Part shown: piece after piece, positions 44,635 through 55,416 of the stretch
How the letters are laid out: each line of letters begins with the position of its first letter
Position numbering within the stretch: position 1 is the first letter of the stretch
From: Riptortus pedestris
Taxonomy: Eukaryota > Arthropoda > Insecta > Hemiptera > Alydidae
NCBI GenBank assembly: GCA_019009955.1
Contig: CM032233.1
Span: 95,142,501 to 95,206,500 of the forward strand
Length of the DNA stretch: 64,000 bases
Reading direction: 5' to 3'
Translations under genes and position numbers: made by a program
Notes under the pieces: generated by a model
Seen by the model: the letters and a program-made list of their open reading frames with translations, nothing else
Database searches by the model: none
Told to the model about the DNA's origin: nothing

Positions 44635-45905
44635 CATAATCATAGATACATATTCTGTCCTCCAAACTATGTTTGAATTAAACTTATTTTCCCTTGAAAC
44701 GGTACAAAGACCAACAGTGACTGAAAACCGAACAGAAAATGTAATCTTATAACACCCCCCCCCGCCCGGTTGAACCTAAAAAAATTAATATAACGTATAA
44801 TCGTTTAAGAATTAATGCTAATTCACATGCCGAGTTTTGTTAAGTTCCGTTCAATCTTTAATGCCAAATACAATTGTCTGCTACCGTTTCAGTTTTCAGT
44901 GTATATCTCGTTTATACTTGGTATACGACAAAAGTGAATAGAACAAAAAGTTACTCTAAATAACAAAATAAACAATTTTTGTCATGTACATACTTGCCGA
45001 AAAACCAATAGAAAACGAAATATCACTATTTTTAATTTCAGGGCTCCCTTACAACCCCCACTCCTGCTCCTCCCTAGAAATAATGGTACAGCTTATTATC
45101 ATGAAGGGGTTAGTGCTAATTCACATACGGAGTTTTGTTTAGTTCGGTTGAGTCTTTGGTACCAAATAAAATCGTTAATTCCCGTTATAGTTTTTAGCGT
45201 ATAACTCATTTATACTTCCGTATACGGCAAAAGTGTATATAACAAAAGTTGCTCAAAATAACCAACTTTTGTCATGTATATATTTGCATAAAAACCAATG
45301 GAAAACGAAATACCACTATTTTTAATTTCAGGCCTCCCTTACAACCCCCACTCCTGCCCGTCGCTAGAAATGTTGGTATGGCTTATTCTAAAGAAGGCGT
45401 TAGTTTTATTACACATACCGAGTTTTATTTAATTCGGTTGAGTCTTTTGTGCCAAATAAAATTGTTGACTCCCGCTATAATTTTTAGCGTATAACGCATT
45501 TATACTTCGGTATTCGACGAAAGTTTATATAACAAAAGTTACTCTAAATAACAAAATAAACAACTTTTGTTATGTGCATATTTGCCGAAAACCAATAGGA
45601 AACGAAATATCGCTATTTTTAATTTCAGGACTCCCTTATAACCTCCACTCCTGTTCGTCTCAGAGAATATTAATGTAGCCTAAAGTCTAAGTTGGGCTAG
45701 TAGAAATATCCATTCCAAGTTACATAAAATTCGGTTCAGCCGTTTATGCGTGAAAAGGTAACAAACAAACAAACAGACACGAAAAAAACAAAATGCAGTT
45801 ATGGTGTCTATGACATGTGAAACGAAAAGTTATCGTGAAATTTCGCGAAAAAAATCAATGTACAGACAGAGGTTACAATTTTATATATATATATATATAT
45901 ATACG
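44390..45905 (+). mobile_element. Family A element, long copy with three units
   Basis: Head ACTAGCTAAGATACCCGGAT then TCACTCGGGAATTCATTCG. The phrase GAGTTTTGTTAAG/TTTAG/TTTAATTCGG recurs near 44840, 45130 and 45420, giving a unit of about 290 bases. The tail phrase CCAAGTTACATAAAATTCGG is at 45714. The tail ends CAATGTACAGACAGAGGTTA and (TA)n at 45882-45902. A second TA tract (44605-44631) lies inside. No coding frame. Confidence 0.85.
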
Positions 45906-46163
45906 CACACATACACTGTACCACTTATTATAAACATTTTTGCCATATAATTATATAAAAACAAGATATTTGCATTAACTACGAGAAATTATTCTATAAT
46001 GTAACTCGAGGATAAGTATCTATTCTTCGTATTACCAATTCCTGGGGGGTGGGGCGTTAAATTACACCAGTAACAATTGGCCTGCGATACCAAGAATTCC
46101 ATTTACCTCAAAGTGATCTGAGACCCCTACACTGTTGGCTTGGGCTTTATTTCCAGTATCATC
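45906..46163. other. No gene seen
   Basis: Short AT-rich spacer with a G-run patch near 46045. Nothing recognised. Confidence 0.3.
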
Positions 46164-46382
46164 CTAGTCAATCTGATAAGGCCCACAGTTATTCCTAGGA
46201 ACTAAAGCTTCTTGTAATTTTAGCCTATCTAAACTGCCATAAGTCTGTTGGAAGTCAATTAAGCAGGAATATTTGAATGCTATTACTAACAACTGCCGTT
46301 GGTAGAAATGTTTTTTATGATCAATCTTGGAGGGAGTAGAACCACTCTGGGACTCTTCCAGTGTCCTTTTATCCACTGACAA
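46164..46382 (-). pseudogene. LINE reverse-transcriptase fragment
   Basis: Minus-strand frame SVDKRTLEESQSGSTPSKID and then CLIDFQQTYGSLDRLKLQEA. This matches the order 'x-YQ-x-GF-RP-x-RST' followed by 'FIDFKQAYDSIDR-x-KL-x-EAL' in the fingers/palm start of non-LTR reverse transcriptases, including the first catalytic aspartate (D in LIDF). Key glycine and phenylalanine positions are changed, and nothing of the YxDD core follows. It is an isolated piece of about 70 codons. Confidence 0.6.
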
Positions 46383-46513
46383 ATGCCCAGAAATAGTATT
46401 TTGTAAGTCGCGGGGACAAAATCTATGCCAACTTTAATTTTCACATTTTACCTACCTAATATAGTAGCTCAATATGAATCCAATTTTAATTCATCGAAGT
46501 CTGAAAATGATAG

Positions 46514-46610
46514 TCCGCCACGCAGGGGCAGCGTGTAATAAGCAGATTTACTACGTACTGGGATAATACACTTGTGATCTCATCTCATCGCGTATTCTCT
46601 ATTTATATGT
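46514..46610 (+). mobile_element. Family H 5' end fragment
   Basis: TCCGCCACGCAGGGGCAGCG, AATAAGCAGATTTACTACG and ACACTTGTGATCTCATCTCA. It is shared with 7570-7675 and directly followed by another 5' end. Confidence 0.75.
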
Positions 46611-46616
46611 AAAAAG

Positions 46617-46815
46617 TCCGTCACGCAGGAGCTGCGTAAAATAAGCAAATTTCCTACGTGAAGTTTTACAATAGATAAATATGCATACAGGTAACACTAC
46701 AGTGAATGTTCAGTCAATTTACAATACAAGTTAATAATCTCTACTACGGAAAGCGGCTGAATTGCAAACCAACAGGCCAGCCAATCTTGTAGCGCTGAAA
46801 AGATAGCGCGGAACC
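46617..46815 (+). mobile_element. Family H 5' end fragment
   Basis: TCCGTCACGCAGGAGCTGCG, AAAATAAGCAAATTTCC, ACGTGAAGTTTTACAATAGA, then the long-subfamily block with ACGGAAAGCGGCTGAATTG and CAACAGGCCAGCCAAT. Truncated afterwards. Confidence 0.8.
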
Positions 46816-46984
46816 ATTGACCTTTGAACGACAAGGCTGAGTCATATGTGACACCTATGCCGTAAGTTGTACACGCATGAGCTTGTAACAAACAGGACAA
46901 GACTGGTGTGCTTAATACCCTCCTATTCAATAGTCAACTACATGTCAAGGTCATTGCATGCTCTGCCCTCCACCATTTTTCGTA

Positions 46985-47235
46985 GTGTTTGTGCCGGTAG
47001 GTGTCGTATTTGACACAGATTTGTTGTTTAACTCCTCTTTTGTATGTGTTCTATGACAATGAATTTGCTATTTATCACTGAAGATGAGATTAGAAATGAA
47101 CTTTTAAGACAAATAGAAGAAAGTGATAGTGATTTATAAATAATAAAAAAGAAAATAGAAGAGGTACCTGTATTTGCTGTAAATGCCAAAGAAGTATTTG
47201 TGGAGAACGCATAATGTACTATGGTTGCCCTGAAT
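46985..47235 (+). pseudogene. Possible piggyBac-like transposase ends
   Basis: Plus-strand codons from 47054 read NLLFITEDEIRNELLRQIEE then SDSDL and a stop. A second frame shortly after reads GTCICCKCQRSICGERIMYY then GCPECF. An acidic start with EDEI and SDSD, followed by a Cys-rich tail with CxxC pairs, fits the two ends of a piggyBac transposase after deletion of the catalytic region, as at 39845-40170. GGTAGGTGTC occurs at both 46997 and 47652 in the same orientation, so no clear inverted termini support the call. Confidence 0.35.
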
Positions 47236-47749
47236 GTTTTGCCAATAACGAATTTGTTTTTTTTTGCAATATTTTCCTTATAAATGAGTGTCCTTTGATT
47301 TTTTTTTGTACTGTGTAGGTAAATATTTGTATATCATTTTTTATACTTAGGTATATTTTTGTATAATAATAATATACTACTGATATACGGGTATGCTTCT
47401 TTGCTTATTTATTTCGTAAGTAAAAGTATTACATAGTATGTTATTATATAATAAATATTATTATACTATAAATATATTTTTTCCATATTTTTATTTAGTA
47501 TTTCATATTAAGCTCTCATTGGGGACGAGGGGGAGGGGGTACTAACAAGCACCCGCACACACTATTCTTCTTAACTTTTCTAAATGTTATTTTGAGACAA
47601 GAAAAAAGTGATTCTGAGCAGAATAAAATTAAAAATATGCATATGGCAGGTAGGTGTCATTTATTGTCAAATTTGTCCTGGGTCACAGCCTTGTTGTTCA
47701 AATGTTAAGTGAGAAAGAATGTTAGTAGATTTGTGTGATGTTATATAGT
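47236..47749. other. AT-rich stretch, no gene seen
   Basis: Long A/T-rich section, then a G-rich patch at 47520-47540. Nothing assigned. Confidence 0.3.
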
Positions 47750-48300
47750 TGTGTGTGGAGTGTAGGAGTAAGAAGAGATAAAGTGAGGAGAGAAGATGGC
47801 TGGGAAGGAATTGGGCCGGTGAATAGGAGGGCCGAAGGAAAGTGGCTCATAAGAAAAGGGCCTGGAGCCAATTAAACAAGAACAGTTTCTGATTCAATTA
47901 CAGCCCTATTGGAGGCCGGGGGCAATCAGAGATAAGGTAGGAGCAGAACCTAATGTCTACAAGACGATAAACAGTTGTATTGGCCGGAGCCAATATGGTG
48001 GGCAGTAGCCTATCTGGCGAGCTGCACAACAGCCAGCCCCCTAATTGGGTCATTTCGGCCTTGGGACTGGAGGAAAAGAACAAGGCTCTCCTTTATGGGG
48101 CTCCACTGGTGTGTGGGGCTCTGCTCCCCCCAGAGATTCCCCCCCTCACATCCCCAGGACTATTTGCAATCAATCCTCCTTCCCTCCCCCAGCACTGTCC
48201 AAACACCAACAGCCACTTACCTGACCACCAATAAACTTATATATCCTATAGACATTGATAGCCACCACCACCAGCTCCCCAATATAACTGACGCCAAATA
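47750..48300. other. GC-richer island with purine-to-pyrimidine switch
   Basis: Left part purine-rich (GGAGTAAGAAGAGATAAAG, GGAGAGAAGATGGCTGGGAAGG, GGAGGCCGGGGGCAATCAG). Right part pyrimidine-rich (CTGCTCCCCCCAGAG, TTCCCCCCCTCACATCCC, CCTCCTTCCCTCCCCCAGC). Plus-strand open frames of 84 and 108 codons cross 47975-48301 without any motif. A short exon or promoter cannot be excluded. Confidence 0.5.
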
Positions 48301-48456
48301 AGTTTCTCCTACAAACATAAATGTCTTCATAGAAGGTCCTTATCACTACTAGCAATTAGTAAGACTGTTAGGTAAACAATATTACAGTTCGGCTCCGGAA
48401 GCTGGTGATTAAATATGAATTATCCTAGTTACCCACTTAAATTTCTACTTAACGTA

Positions 48457-48600
48457 TTAGTAGGTTTCCCGTAAGTAAAATCTCACAGCTTATGGCCAGT
48501 TATTGAGAATGTTCTTATAACGCGATTTCTCAAAATCTCTTCAAATGGACACCGATTCTACCCTGGGTGACGGAAATGGGGCCCTCTCAAAATTATTTAT
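48457..48600 (-). mobile_element. Family H 3' end, diverged
   Basis: TTAGTAGGTTTCCCGTAAG, ATAACGCGATTTCTC, CAAATGGACACCGATTCTAC and GGTGACGGAAATGGGG, ending where the microsatellite would begin. Confidence 0.7.
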
Positions 48601-48621
48601 AGGTATAGTTTACAAATGAAG

Positions 48622-49063
48622 CCATACTGGGTAAATGAGCAAAAACGTCTTTTCTTCCTTAAAGCATCTGTTTTATTTAATTTCCCAAAGTTTTTCAAGC
48701 TCTTTAGCTCCTTATCAAGTGGTTCCTTTCTATGTCTCTATTGTCCAATTATTTTTACTTATGCCAACTATATTTATTACCATCATTGTATATTTCATTT
48801 CTATACATCTATATCGGTTGCCAAAGATCATTATTAACCTGTTGTTATACAACCAATATAGATGAATAGTGATGAAATTTAGATAGATGATTTTAGATGA
48901 TGATGTCAAAAGTAAAAAAAAATGACAATTCTGGCTTTGCAAGGAAATGGTGAGATATAAAGGAACCCCTTAAGGAGCTCGAGAGCTTGAAACGCGTTGG
49001 AGATTAAAATAAAACAGATGTTTCAAGGATGATAGGAAGTTTTTGTTCATTGACTCAGTATGG
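48622..49063. mobile_element. TIR element with arms of about 115 bp
   Basis: Left arm CCATACTGGGTAAATGAGC, CTTCCTTAAAGCATCTGTTT, CAAGCTCTTTAGCTCCTTAT. The right arm is its inverse (AAGGAGCTCGAGAGCTTGAA, AACAGATGTTTCAAGGATGA, ATTGACTCAGTATGG). The interior of about 210 bases has no coding signal. A single arm recurs at 431-600. It is a MITE-like element; no target duplication is clear. Confidence 0.8.
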
Positions 49064-49074
49064 GTACATTTCAT

Positions 49075-49720
49075 TTATTTTTTAATTTATTTGGTTTATG
49101 TCAATCATCAAAGGTGATTGGCAAGATCTCTTTTTGGGGTGATTAGAATAATATATTTATAAGTTATCGCTTTTAAATCTTCATAAGTATGATTTAAACC
49201 TATTGTATTTTTATTCTATATGTGTTTGTAAATGTTTTAGATATGTTAGTATTTTTGGAATATATTGGCTGCTGTCAGTTATTAGTTCTGTCATATCGTG
49301 GGGTATATCGAGGTTTTTTCGTTAAATGCAGTCAGTATGTATTTTATCGTTAGGTTCTTGTTGAAGTATTTGCATATAGAGTTATCTGTTTGATTTCATT
49401 AAGTGCCTATGTGTTAGGCATGTGTGGCCGATCCTGAGTCTGGCAAGAACAACTTTCTCCCGTCTAATACTCCTATGGCTCGATGGCCACTCCTTATTTT
49501 TCATTGATACTGCGGAGGTGGTCGTTACTTTCATCCATTCTGATTGTCGATTGTTTAGGATTCGGTGACGTATATGTCTCACTATGTCTTCGTACAGTAG
49601 GTTTGTTTGTGTGTATCGAGTTTGTTGAGTAATTAGTTTAGCCTGGTAGTCTGCTGTCGTACTAAGTACTCGTGTCCTCGTAGCCAATATAGGGTAATTT
49701 TATTTTGGTATGATTGTGTG
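49075..49720 (-). pseudogene. LINE RNase H/C-terminal fragment and 3' UTR
   Basis: Minus-strand frame (49687 to 49382) reads TRVLSTTADYQAKLITQQTR and later EWPSSHRSIRREKVVLARLR, IGHTCLTHRHLM. The block RREKVVLARLRIGHTxLTHxHLM is highly typical of the segment after RNase H in Jockey/CR1-like LINEs. About 300 bases of 3' region follow, ending near 49075 in TTTATTTATTTTTTAATTTAT, comparable to 29740-30305. It is 5'-truncated, as most LINE copies are. Confidence 0.8.
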
Positions 49721-49760
49721 GCTACATTTTCAAACAATTTGAGAATCGGGTTATCTAAGA

Positions 49761-49797
<37 letters not shown>
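49761..49797. repeat. (TA)n microsatellite
   Basis: TA units at the boundary of the LINE fragment and an old family H piece. Confidence 0.9.
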
Positions 49798-49798
<1 letters not shown>

Positions 49799-50320
49799 AT
49801 TTCTGTGAGTAGGATCGAAAAATATCACGAGTCATTCGAACTTCCTTGTTTTCAGCCGAGTAAATCACTATTTCTGATCATCGTTTTTTCCCCCTTTAGA
49901 AATAGATAAAATAAATATGTATACACCAAACTCAATATTTGAAAGTTTAATGTAAAACTAAAAAGAAGACTTGTTAAATAATCTCCTGTCACACCCTGGC
50001 TAGAAAAGGGTGGTAACCTGTAGATAACAGGTCCCAATTACCCATAGTAAAACAAGTAGACGTTAATAAATAATAATAAAAATCACGTTCATTAACTGTT
50101 CAAATTGTAGATGTGGGGGGGGGGGTTAGAGGGGGCATCGTAAATTCCAAATGTCTCCTTTACTATGAGTCAGGTCGAAAAATTGTCTTCATGAGATAAG
50201 TTCGAAGTAATTAGCTGCCTGAATTACCCATCGTAATGGGTTTGAAATCTAAATCGTTTTTCGTGGAAATTTATTAAGGACATTCCAAGTACCCCCCATT
50301 CCTGGGGTGGTGTGTCATGA
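49798..50320 (-). mobile_element. Old family H pieces around a SINE-1 fragment
   Basis: Recognisable diverged words: GTGAGTAGGATCGAAAAATA, GTTTTCAGCCGAGTAAATCA, CACCAAACTCAATATTTGAA and GTAAAACTAAAAAGAAGA. After the SINE piece comes a G10 run (50116) and CATCGTAAATTCCAAATGTC, CAGGTCGAAAAATTGT. Confidence 0.45.
49990..50085 (+). mobile_element. SINE-1 3' half, 5'-truncated
   Basis: CACCCTGGCTAGAAAAGGG, GGTAACCTGTAGATAAC, CCCAATTACCCATAGT and GTAGACGTTAATAAATAATAA. The tRNA head is absent, as expected for a truncated reverse-transcription product. Confidence 0.8.
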
Positions 50321-50380
50321 TTCATTCCAAAAAAGTCACAATCTCAAAATTTATCAATGTAAAAAACGATTTAGGGTCAT

Positions 50381-50564
50381 CTAACTGACTAATTGGACAT
50401 CTACAGGTTTCCACGCTTTTCTAACCAGGATGGAACAAAAAATTTTATTTAATGAGTTATCCAATAAATAAATTCCTACTGCCCAGGCGGAAATTGAATT
50501 CGCCGCTTAGGTTTACCATGTGGGATTAAGGCCAACGCATTAACACACCTCGCTAACCTGAGCC
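50381..50564 (-). mobile_element. tRNA-derived SINE-1, diverged
   Basis: Minus-strand head GGGGCTCAGGTTAGCGAGGTG, B box region GAATTCAATTTCCGCC (mutated), and body CATCCTGGTTAGAAAAGCG. Older than the copy at 42952-43178. Confidence 0.75.
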
Positions 50565-50599
50565 CCACTTTCTTTTGGAGAAAGAATACATTTTTTTTA

Positions 50600-50900
50600 T
50601 GTAACTTAAAACTTTGAGGCTATGCTCTAAAAAGTTTTTACTTCTGAGAATGATAAGCGTTGTTTAATGTTTTTTGATTATGTGGTAAATTATTGTTGTA
50701 AAATACGTTCGTGTCTTTTCTTTCGGAACAATGTTATTTGATACATATATAATATAAAAAATGATATTATTTTCGACTCTTAAAAGAGTAGCCAATTGGA
50801 GTCTCTTGACTCTCTATTGAATATACACCTTATTGTTCTCTTCTGCAATTTAAATATTATTTTTTGAGTTAGCCCGATGCATAACGCCATAAGTTAACCG
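50600..50900 (-). pseudogene. LINE fragment related to 5159-5580
   Basis: Minus-strand reading near 50900 gives YSRLTYGVMHRANS, resembling the 'H-S-x-L-x-Y-G-I-x-x-W-G' segment after the LINE reverse-transcriptase core. 50765-50830 matches 5412-5480 in outline (ATTATTTTCGACTCTTAAAA, GAGTCTCTTGACTCTCTATTG). Several stops. Tentative. Confidence 0.45.
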
Positions 50901-51251
50901 ACTATGAAAATTAGCGATGGAATCAGCGATGTGTGTAGGCCTACTCCTGTAGCTGCTTACATAATTTTAAGATCTAAAGATGGAAGCTTTGTCGAAAACA
51001 TAAAATTACAGCAAACGATTTAATTAACATAAATTGATGAACCACGGAGTTTTTATTGCCTGAATTTTACTGTCTTTGCAGTTTATGGATAAATGTCTAT
51101 GATTACTTATCATACCACGTAGGTAAAACTTTTGGAGAATTTTCCTTTAGGGAATGAATTTACTTTACCTAATTCATTTAGTTGTTGAGAAGTGAGCCAA
51201 CCCCCTTTTGCCGTCGTCTTATGTTATTCCAATTATTTTTCTTATAAATGG

Positions 51252-51551
51252 ACGTTTAATAACTGAAGTAGTTAAAGTCATTGTCAATTAAGAAGAACCT
51301 AAGTTATCTTACCATTGCTACCTCACTTGTAGTATTCAGGCGTTTTTCGGAACAACAAATTTGTAATTCGTTTTTGGTTTTCTGTATCAACTCAATTGCA
51401 TTGGTTTATGTATTTCAAAACCCTTGTTCTTATTTTTAGCAGATTTCCCTTAAGGAAAATCTGCTATTGAGGTCGTACTCATGACGCGATTTTCGAAAAA
51501 ATTTTCAAATGTCCATCGATCCTACCCAGTAGATGACGAAAATGAGGTCCG

Positions 51552-51618
<67 letters not shown>

Positions 51619-51660
51619 CTGTTAACGCTCTAGCGGTCGCAATTTTTGTTTGATCGTTAC
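51252..51660. repeat. Segmental duplication, left copy
   Basis: Begins GACGTTTAATAACTGAAGTAG, runs through about 170 bases of otherwise unassigned DNA into a family H 3' end and (TA)n. It is repeated at 52731-53139 with one visible substitution and a different TA length. Offset about 1480 bases. Confidence 0.9.
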
Positions 51661-52247
51661 GAAACTCGATATTTAACCGTTGTATGTAAAAAGGCAGATC
51701 AAGTTCATTTAGAGGTGGGATTTTCGAAAATTCAAAATATCTCCGTTATTATGCATCGGATCGAAAACTCTCACAAAATCAATCTTATTGCAAATGTAAT
51801 GTTCTATAAAAGGTGTTATATACCTTTATTCTCTATCTTGAATATTAACCGAGATATTTGCATTTTTATGAAGTCTGTGGTCGGGTATAGTTCGGATTAG
51901 GTCGGCCGTTTCCGTAACTACTCGGCTCAGGTTGAAGCTTCTTCTAACCTTACCTCACCTTCGTTACTTACCTTACCTTCGTTAGATTTATGCAAATACG
52001 TTCTGTTCATCCGCCCCCCCCCCACTTATTTAGTTCTTGGACTACTAAAATTTGAGTTATTAAAATATAAATTATTCTTACAATTCAGAAGCCTTTTCAG
52101 TTGGGAATTTATTTTAATTAACTGAAAGATTTCTCATTACCGTTTGTATTTAATCACAATGGTGTTGTGTTACCAGTATGCAAATTTCTCTATTGTAAAA
52201 CTTCACATGGGAAATCTGCTTAGTTTACGCAGCCCCTGCGTGACGGA
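51436..52247 (-). mobile_element. Family H full-length copy
   Basis: TTAGCAGATTTCCCTTAAGG, microsatellite (TA)n at 51559-51614, GTTAACGCTCTAGCGGTCGC, a short-subfamily block (GGTCGGCCGTTTCCGTAACT) followed by long-subfamily words (CAGAAGCCTTTTCAGTTGGG), to AAATCTGCTTAGTTTACGCA and CCCCTGCGTGACGGA. It looks like a recombinant of the two subfamilies. Confidence 0.85.
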
Positions 52248-52583
52248 CTTTTTTTTACCTCCATTTTAACTGTTGATCAATATAAAGTCAAAAGTATTAC
52301 ATTTGCAAAATATGTGCTGGCTATCTACTCTAAAAATGGAATCCTTTTCATTGCTAGTCATTTCCCAGAGATGCTGGAAGAGCCAATTGATTTTGATCAA
52401 TAAAAAGGCCTTGTCCTCTACGAGTTCTCCGTCATCAGTCCCTGTTGACAAACAAAAAATCTTCAGACAAAATAACAAACAAAGTTAGATCAACAGAGTA
52501 AAAACTGCACTGTGTTTATTATTTTTAAATGTTTTTGCACCCTTGACCATGCCATGTTTGTTTATTTTGTCTTTCAGCAAGTT
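52248..52583. other. Spacer between family H copies
   Basis: Open on both strands for about 70 codons (52266-52488), but no motif is recognised on either. Probably chance. Confidence 0.35.
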
Positions 52584-52730
52584 TTAGCAGATTTCCCTTA
52601 AGGGAAATCAGCTATTGAGGTCATACTCATGACGCCAGTTTTGAAAAATTTCCTCAAATGTCCATCGATCCTACCCAGGAGATGACGAAAATGAGGTCCG
52701 TTCAAAATTATATATATATATAATATATAA
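52584..52730 (-). mobile_element. Family H 3' end ending in (TA)n
   Basis: TTAGCAGATTTCCCTTAAGG, ATGACGCCAGTTTTG, AATGTCCATCGATCCTACCC, AATGAGGTCCGTTCAAAATT, then a short interrupted TA tract (52709-52729) that joins the duplicated segment. Confidence 0.85.
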
Positions 52731-53031
52731 GACGTTTAATAACTGAAGTAGTTAAAGTCATTGTCAATTAAGAAGAACCTAAGTTATCTTACCTTTGCTA
52801 CCTCACTTGTAGTATTCAGGCGTTTTTCGGAACAACAAATTTGTAATTCGTTTTTGGTTTTCTGTATCAACTCAATTGCATTGGTTTATGTATTTCAAAA
52901 CCCTTGTTCTTATTTTTAGCAGATTTCCCTTAAGGAAAATCTGCTATTGAGGTCGTACTCATGACGCGATTTTCGAAAAAATTTTCAAATGTCCATCGAT
53001 CCTACCCAGTAGATGACGAAAATGAGGTCCG

Positions 53032-53096
<65 letters not shown>

Positions 53097-53139
53097 CTGT
53101 TAACGCTCTAGCGGTCGCAATTTTTGTTTGATCGTTACC
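52731..53139. repeat. Segmental duplication, right copy
   Basis: Near-identical to 51252-51660. It begins immediately after a TA tract and loses identity shortly after the next TA tract, so both breakpoints lie at or beside (TA)n. Confidence 0.9.
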
Positions 53140-53559
53140 AAACTTCATACTTAAGCGTTTTATGTAAAAAGAAAGATCAAGTTCGTTAATGGCTCAAATC
53201 AGACTAGTGGGAGGGGGGGGGTTTAGAGGGGGGATTTTTAAAAATTCGAAATATCTCTGTTATTATGCATCGGATCGAAAAAGTGTATAAAGTCAATCTT
53301 ATTGCAAATTAAATTTACTATAAATATTGTTCTATACATTTATTCTCTATCTTGAATATGAACTGAGATATTTGCATTTGTATTGTGCGTGTGGTCGGCA
53401 CTATACGCCGAGAGCTCTGGCGGCCGTTTTGGTAACTATTCGTCCCTCGTGAATAGGTCGAGAGATACCTTCCTACTACTGTTATTATTAGGCAGATTTC
53501 TCTATTGTAAACCTTCACGTGGGAAATCTGCTTAGTTTACGCAGCCCCTGCGTGACGGC
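52916..53559 (-). mobile_element. Family H, short subfamily, complete copy
   Basis: TTAGCAGATTTCCCTTAAGG, (TA)n at 53039-53092, GTTAACGCTCTAGCGGTCGC, a G8 run near 53212, then GAGAGCTCTGGCGGCCGTTT and TCGTCCCTCGTGAATAGGTC, to CCCCTGCGTGACGGC. 644 bases, same plan and length as 17999-18639. Confidence 0.88.
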
Positions 53560-53564
53560 CTTTT

Positions 53565-53688
53565 TTAGCAGATTTCCCTTCAGGGAAATCAGCTATTGAG
53601 GTTGTACTCATGACGGAATTTTCGACATTTTTCTTCAAATGTCCATCGATCCTACTTAGTAGATGACGAAAATGAGGTCCGTTCAAAA

Positions 53689-53750
<62 letters not shown>

Positions 53751-54921
53751 ATATATTTGTCTGTTACCGCTCTAGCGGTCGCAATTTTTGTTTGATCGTT
53801 ACGAAACTCGAAATTTAGTCGTTTTATGTAAAAATAAAGATCAAGTTCGTTAACGGCTGAAATCGGACCAGTGGGAGGGGGGTTTAGAGGGGAGGATTTT
53901 CGAAAAATCGAAATATCTCCGTTACTATTCGTCGGATCGAAAAATTGTATGAAATCAATCTTATTGCAAATTACATTTACTATAAATATTGTTCTATACA
54001 TATTTTCCGTATAATGAGTATTAACCGAGATATTTGTATTTTTTGTAATGAGTTCCGCTTTCAGTAAACCCCTACTCCTAATAGGGACATATTAATAATA
54101 AGCTGATATTTAATGAACCACCTCATTATTAGGTTAAATAAAAAATATTGTTTTCAACAAAGCTTTATTTTACGAGGAACAAACAAATACGTTCTGTTGA
54201 ACCCCCCCCCCTTTTTTTTCTTGGACTACAAAAATCTGAGTGATTGAGATAGAAATTATTTAGATTCATTTCAAATTACTCCACTAACTATAATAAATAA
54301 TTTCCAATAAAATTAATATTTTATATTCAGATATATTTCTTTAATTGTTTGTTTTTCCGGTCTATCTATCGATACTGCACTACAAGGTTGGCTAACCTGT
54401 TTGTTTACAATCCAGCTGTATTACGTTGTAGGTTACGTTCTATTATTAATTACAGTATTGGATACAATAAATAGTTATATGAATAAAATTTATAACTTAT
54501 ATTCAAATATATTTCCGTAATTGACTTTATTTCCAGTAAAAGCTGGCTAACCTGATTGTTTAGAACTCAGACTGTTTGCTATCAGGAAGGTTCTTACCAT
54601 TTGACTTGCCCTTTATTTGTTTACTTAATATTCACAGCAGTATTAAGTCTTACAAATAATGGATATTCTGTGGTACTATTTAGTGTTGGTGTAATAAGTG
54701 TACAGAGCGCTGCTATCATTAGCGGTCCATTTTTTGTGTTCTTGTTGTTTTTGAGATTGAATTGTTTTTAATTTAATCTCGGAGCCTAACGGACGAGAGT
54801 TACTTTCCCGCCAAAACCTAGTTCGGCCGTTTCTTTGACTGGCTCCGCTCTCGTGAAATTTCTCTATTGTAAAACTTCACGTGGGAAATCTGCTTAGTTT
54901 ACGCAGCCCCTGCGTGACGGA
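53565..54921 (-). mobile_element. Family H, long copy with internal partial duplication
   Basis: Starts TTAGCAGATTTCCCTTCAGG five bases after the previous copy, same orientation, with (TA)n at 53692-53748. The middle block with AATTACAGTATTGGATACAAT and CTGGCTAACCTGATTGTTTA is a second version of the one at 54265-54410. It ends TTCACGTGGGAAATCTGC, CCCCTGCGTGACGGA. No protein is encoded. Confidence 0.85.
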
Positions 54922-54966
54922 CTTTTTTGTTGGTCAGCAGGCACTGATGACGGAGCTTTCTCTTTA

Positions 54967-55416
54967 TCTGTTAACGCTCTAGCGGTCGCAAATTTTGTTT
55001 GATCGTTACCAAACTCGATATTTAATCGTTTTATGTAAAAAGAAAGATCAAGTTCGTTAATGACTGAAATCGGACCAGTGGGAGGGGGGGGGTTTAGACG
55101 GGGAAGTTTTGAAAATTCGAAATATCTCTGTTATTATGCGTCGGCTCGATAAATGGTATAGAATCAATCTTATTACAAATTACATTTTCTATACATTTAT
55201 TCTTTATCTTGAATATTAACCGATATACTTGCATTTGTATTGTGTGTGGGGTCGGCAGAAGTCGGCTATATTCGGGACTTTCCGCCGAAAGCTAGTTCGG
55301 CCGCTCCCGTAACTGGTCGTCCCTTGTGAATTGGTTTAGAGGCTCGTAACTACTACTGTTATTAGTAGGCAGATTTCTCTATTGTAAAACTTCAAGTGCG
55401 AAGTCTGCTTAGTTTT
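54967..55416 (-). mobile_element. Family H copy lacking its 3' end
   Basis: Begins exactly at the post-microsatellite word (CTGTTAACGCTCTAGCGGTC), with no TA tract or palindrome before it. Short-subfamily block TTTCCGCCGAAAGCTAGTTC and ACTGGTCGTCCCTTGTGAAT, then TTCAAGTGCGAAGTCTGCTT. The outermost 5' bases are missing. Confidence 0.85.

Noticed and set aside
47975..48301. Host exon with 84- and 108-codon frames
   Set aside because: Two overlapping frames are open because the DNA is GC-richer. No motif, no splice evidence and no homology memory support either.
52266..52488. Overlapping frames of about 70 codons on both strands
   Set aside because: Neither translation shows a known motif, and this length is common by chance in the window.
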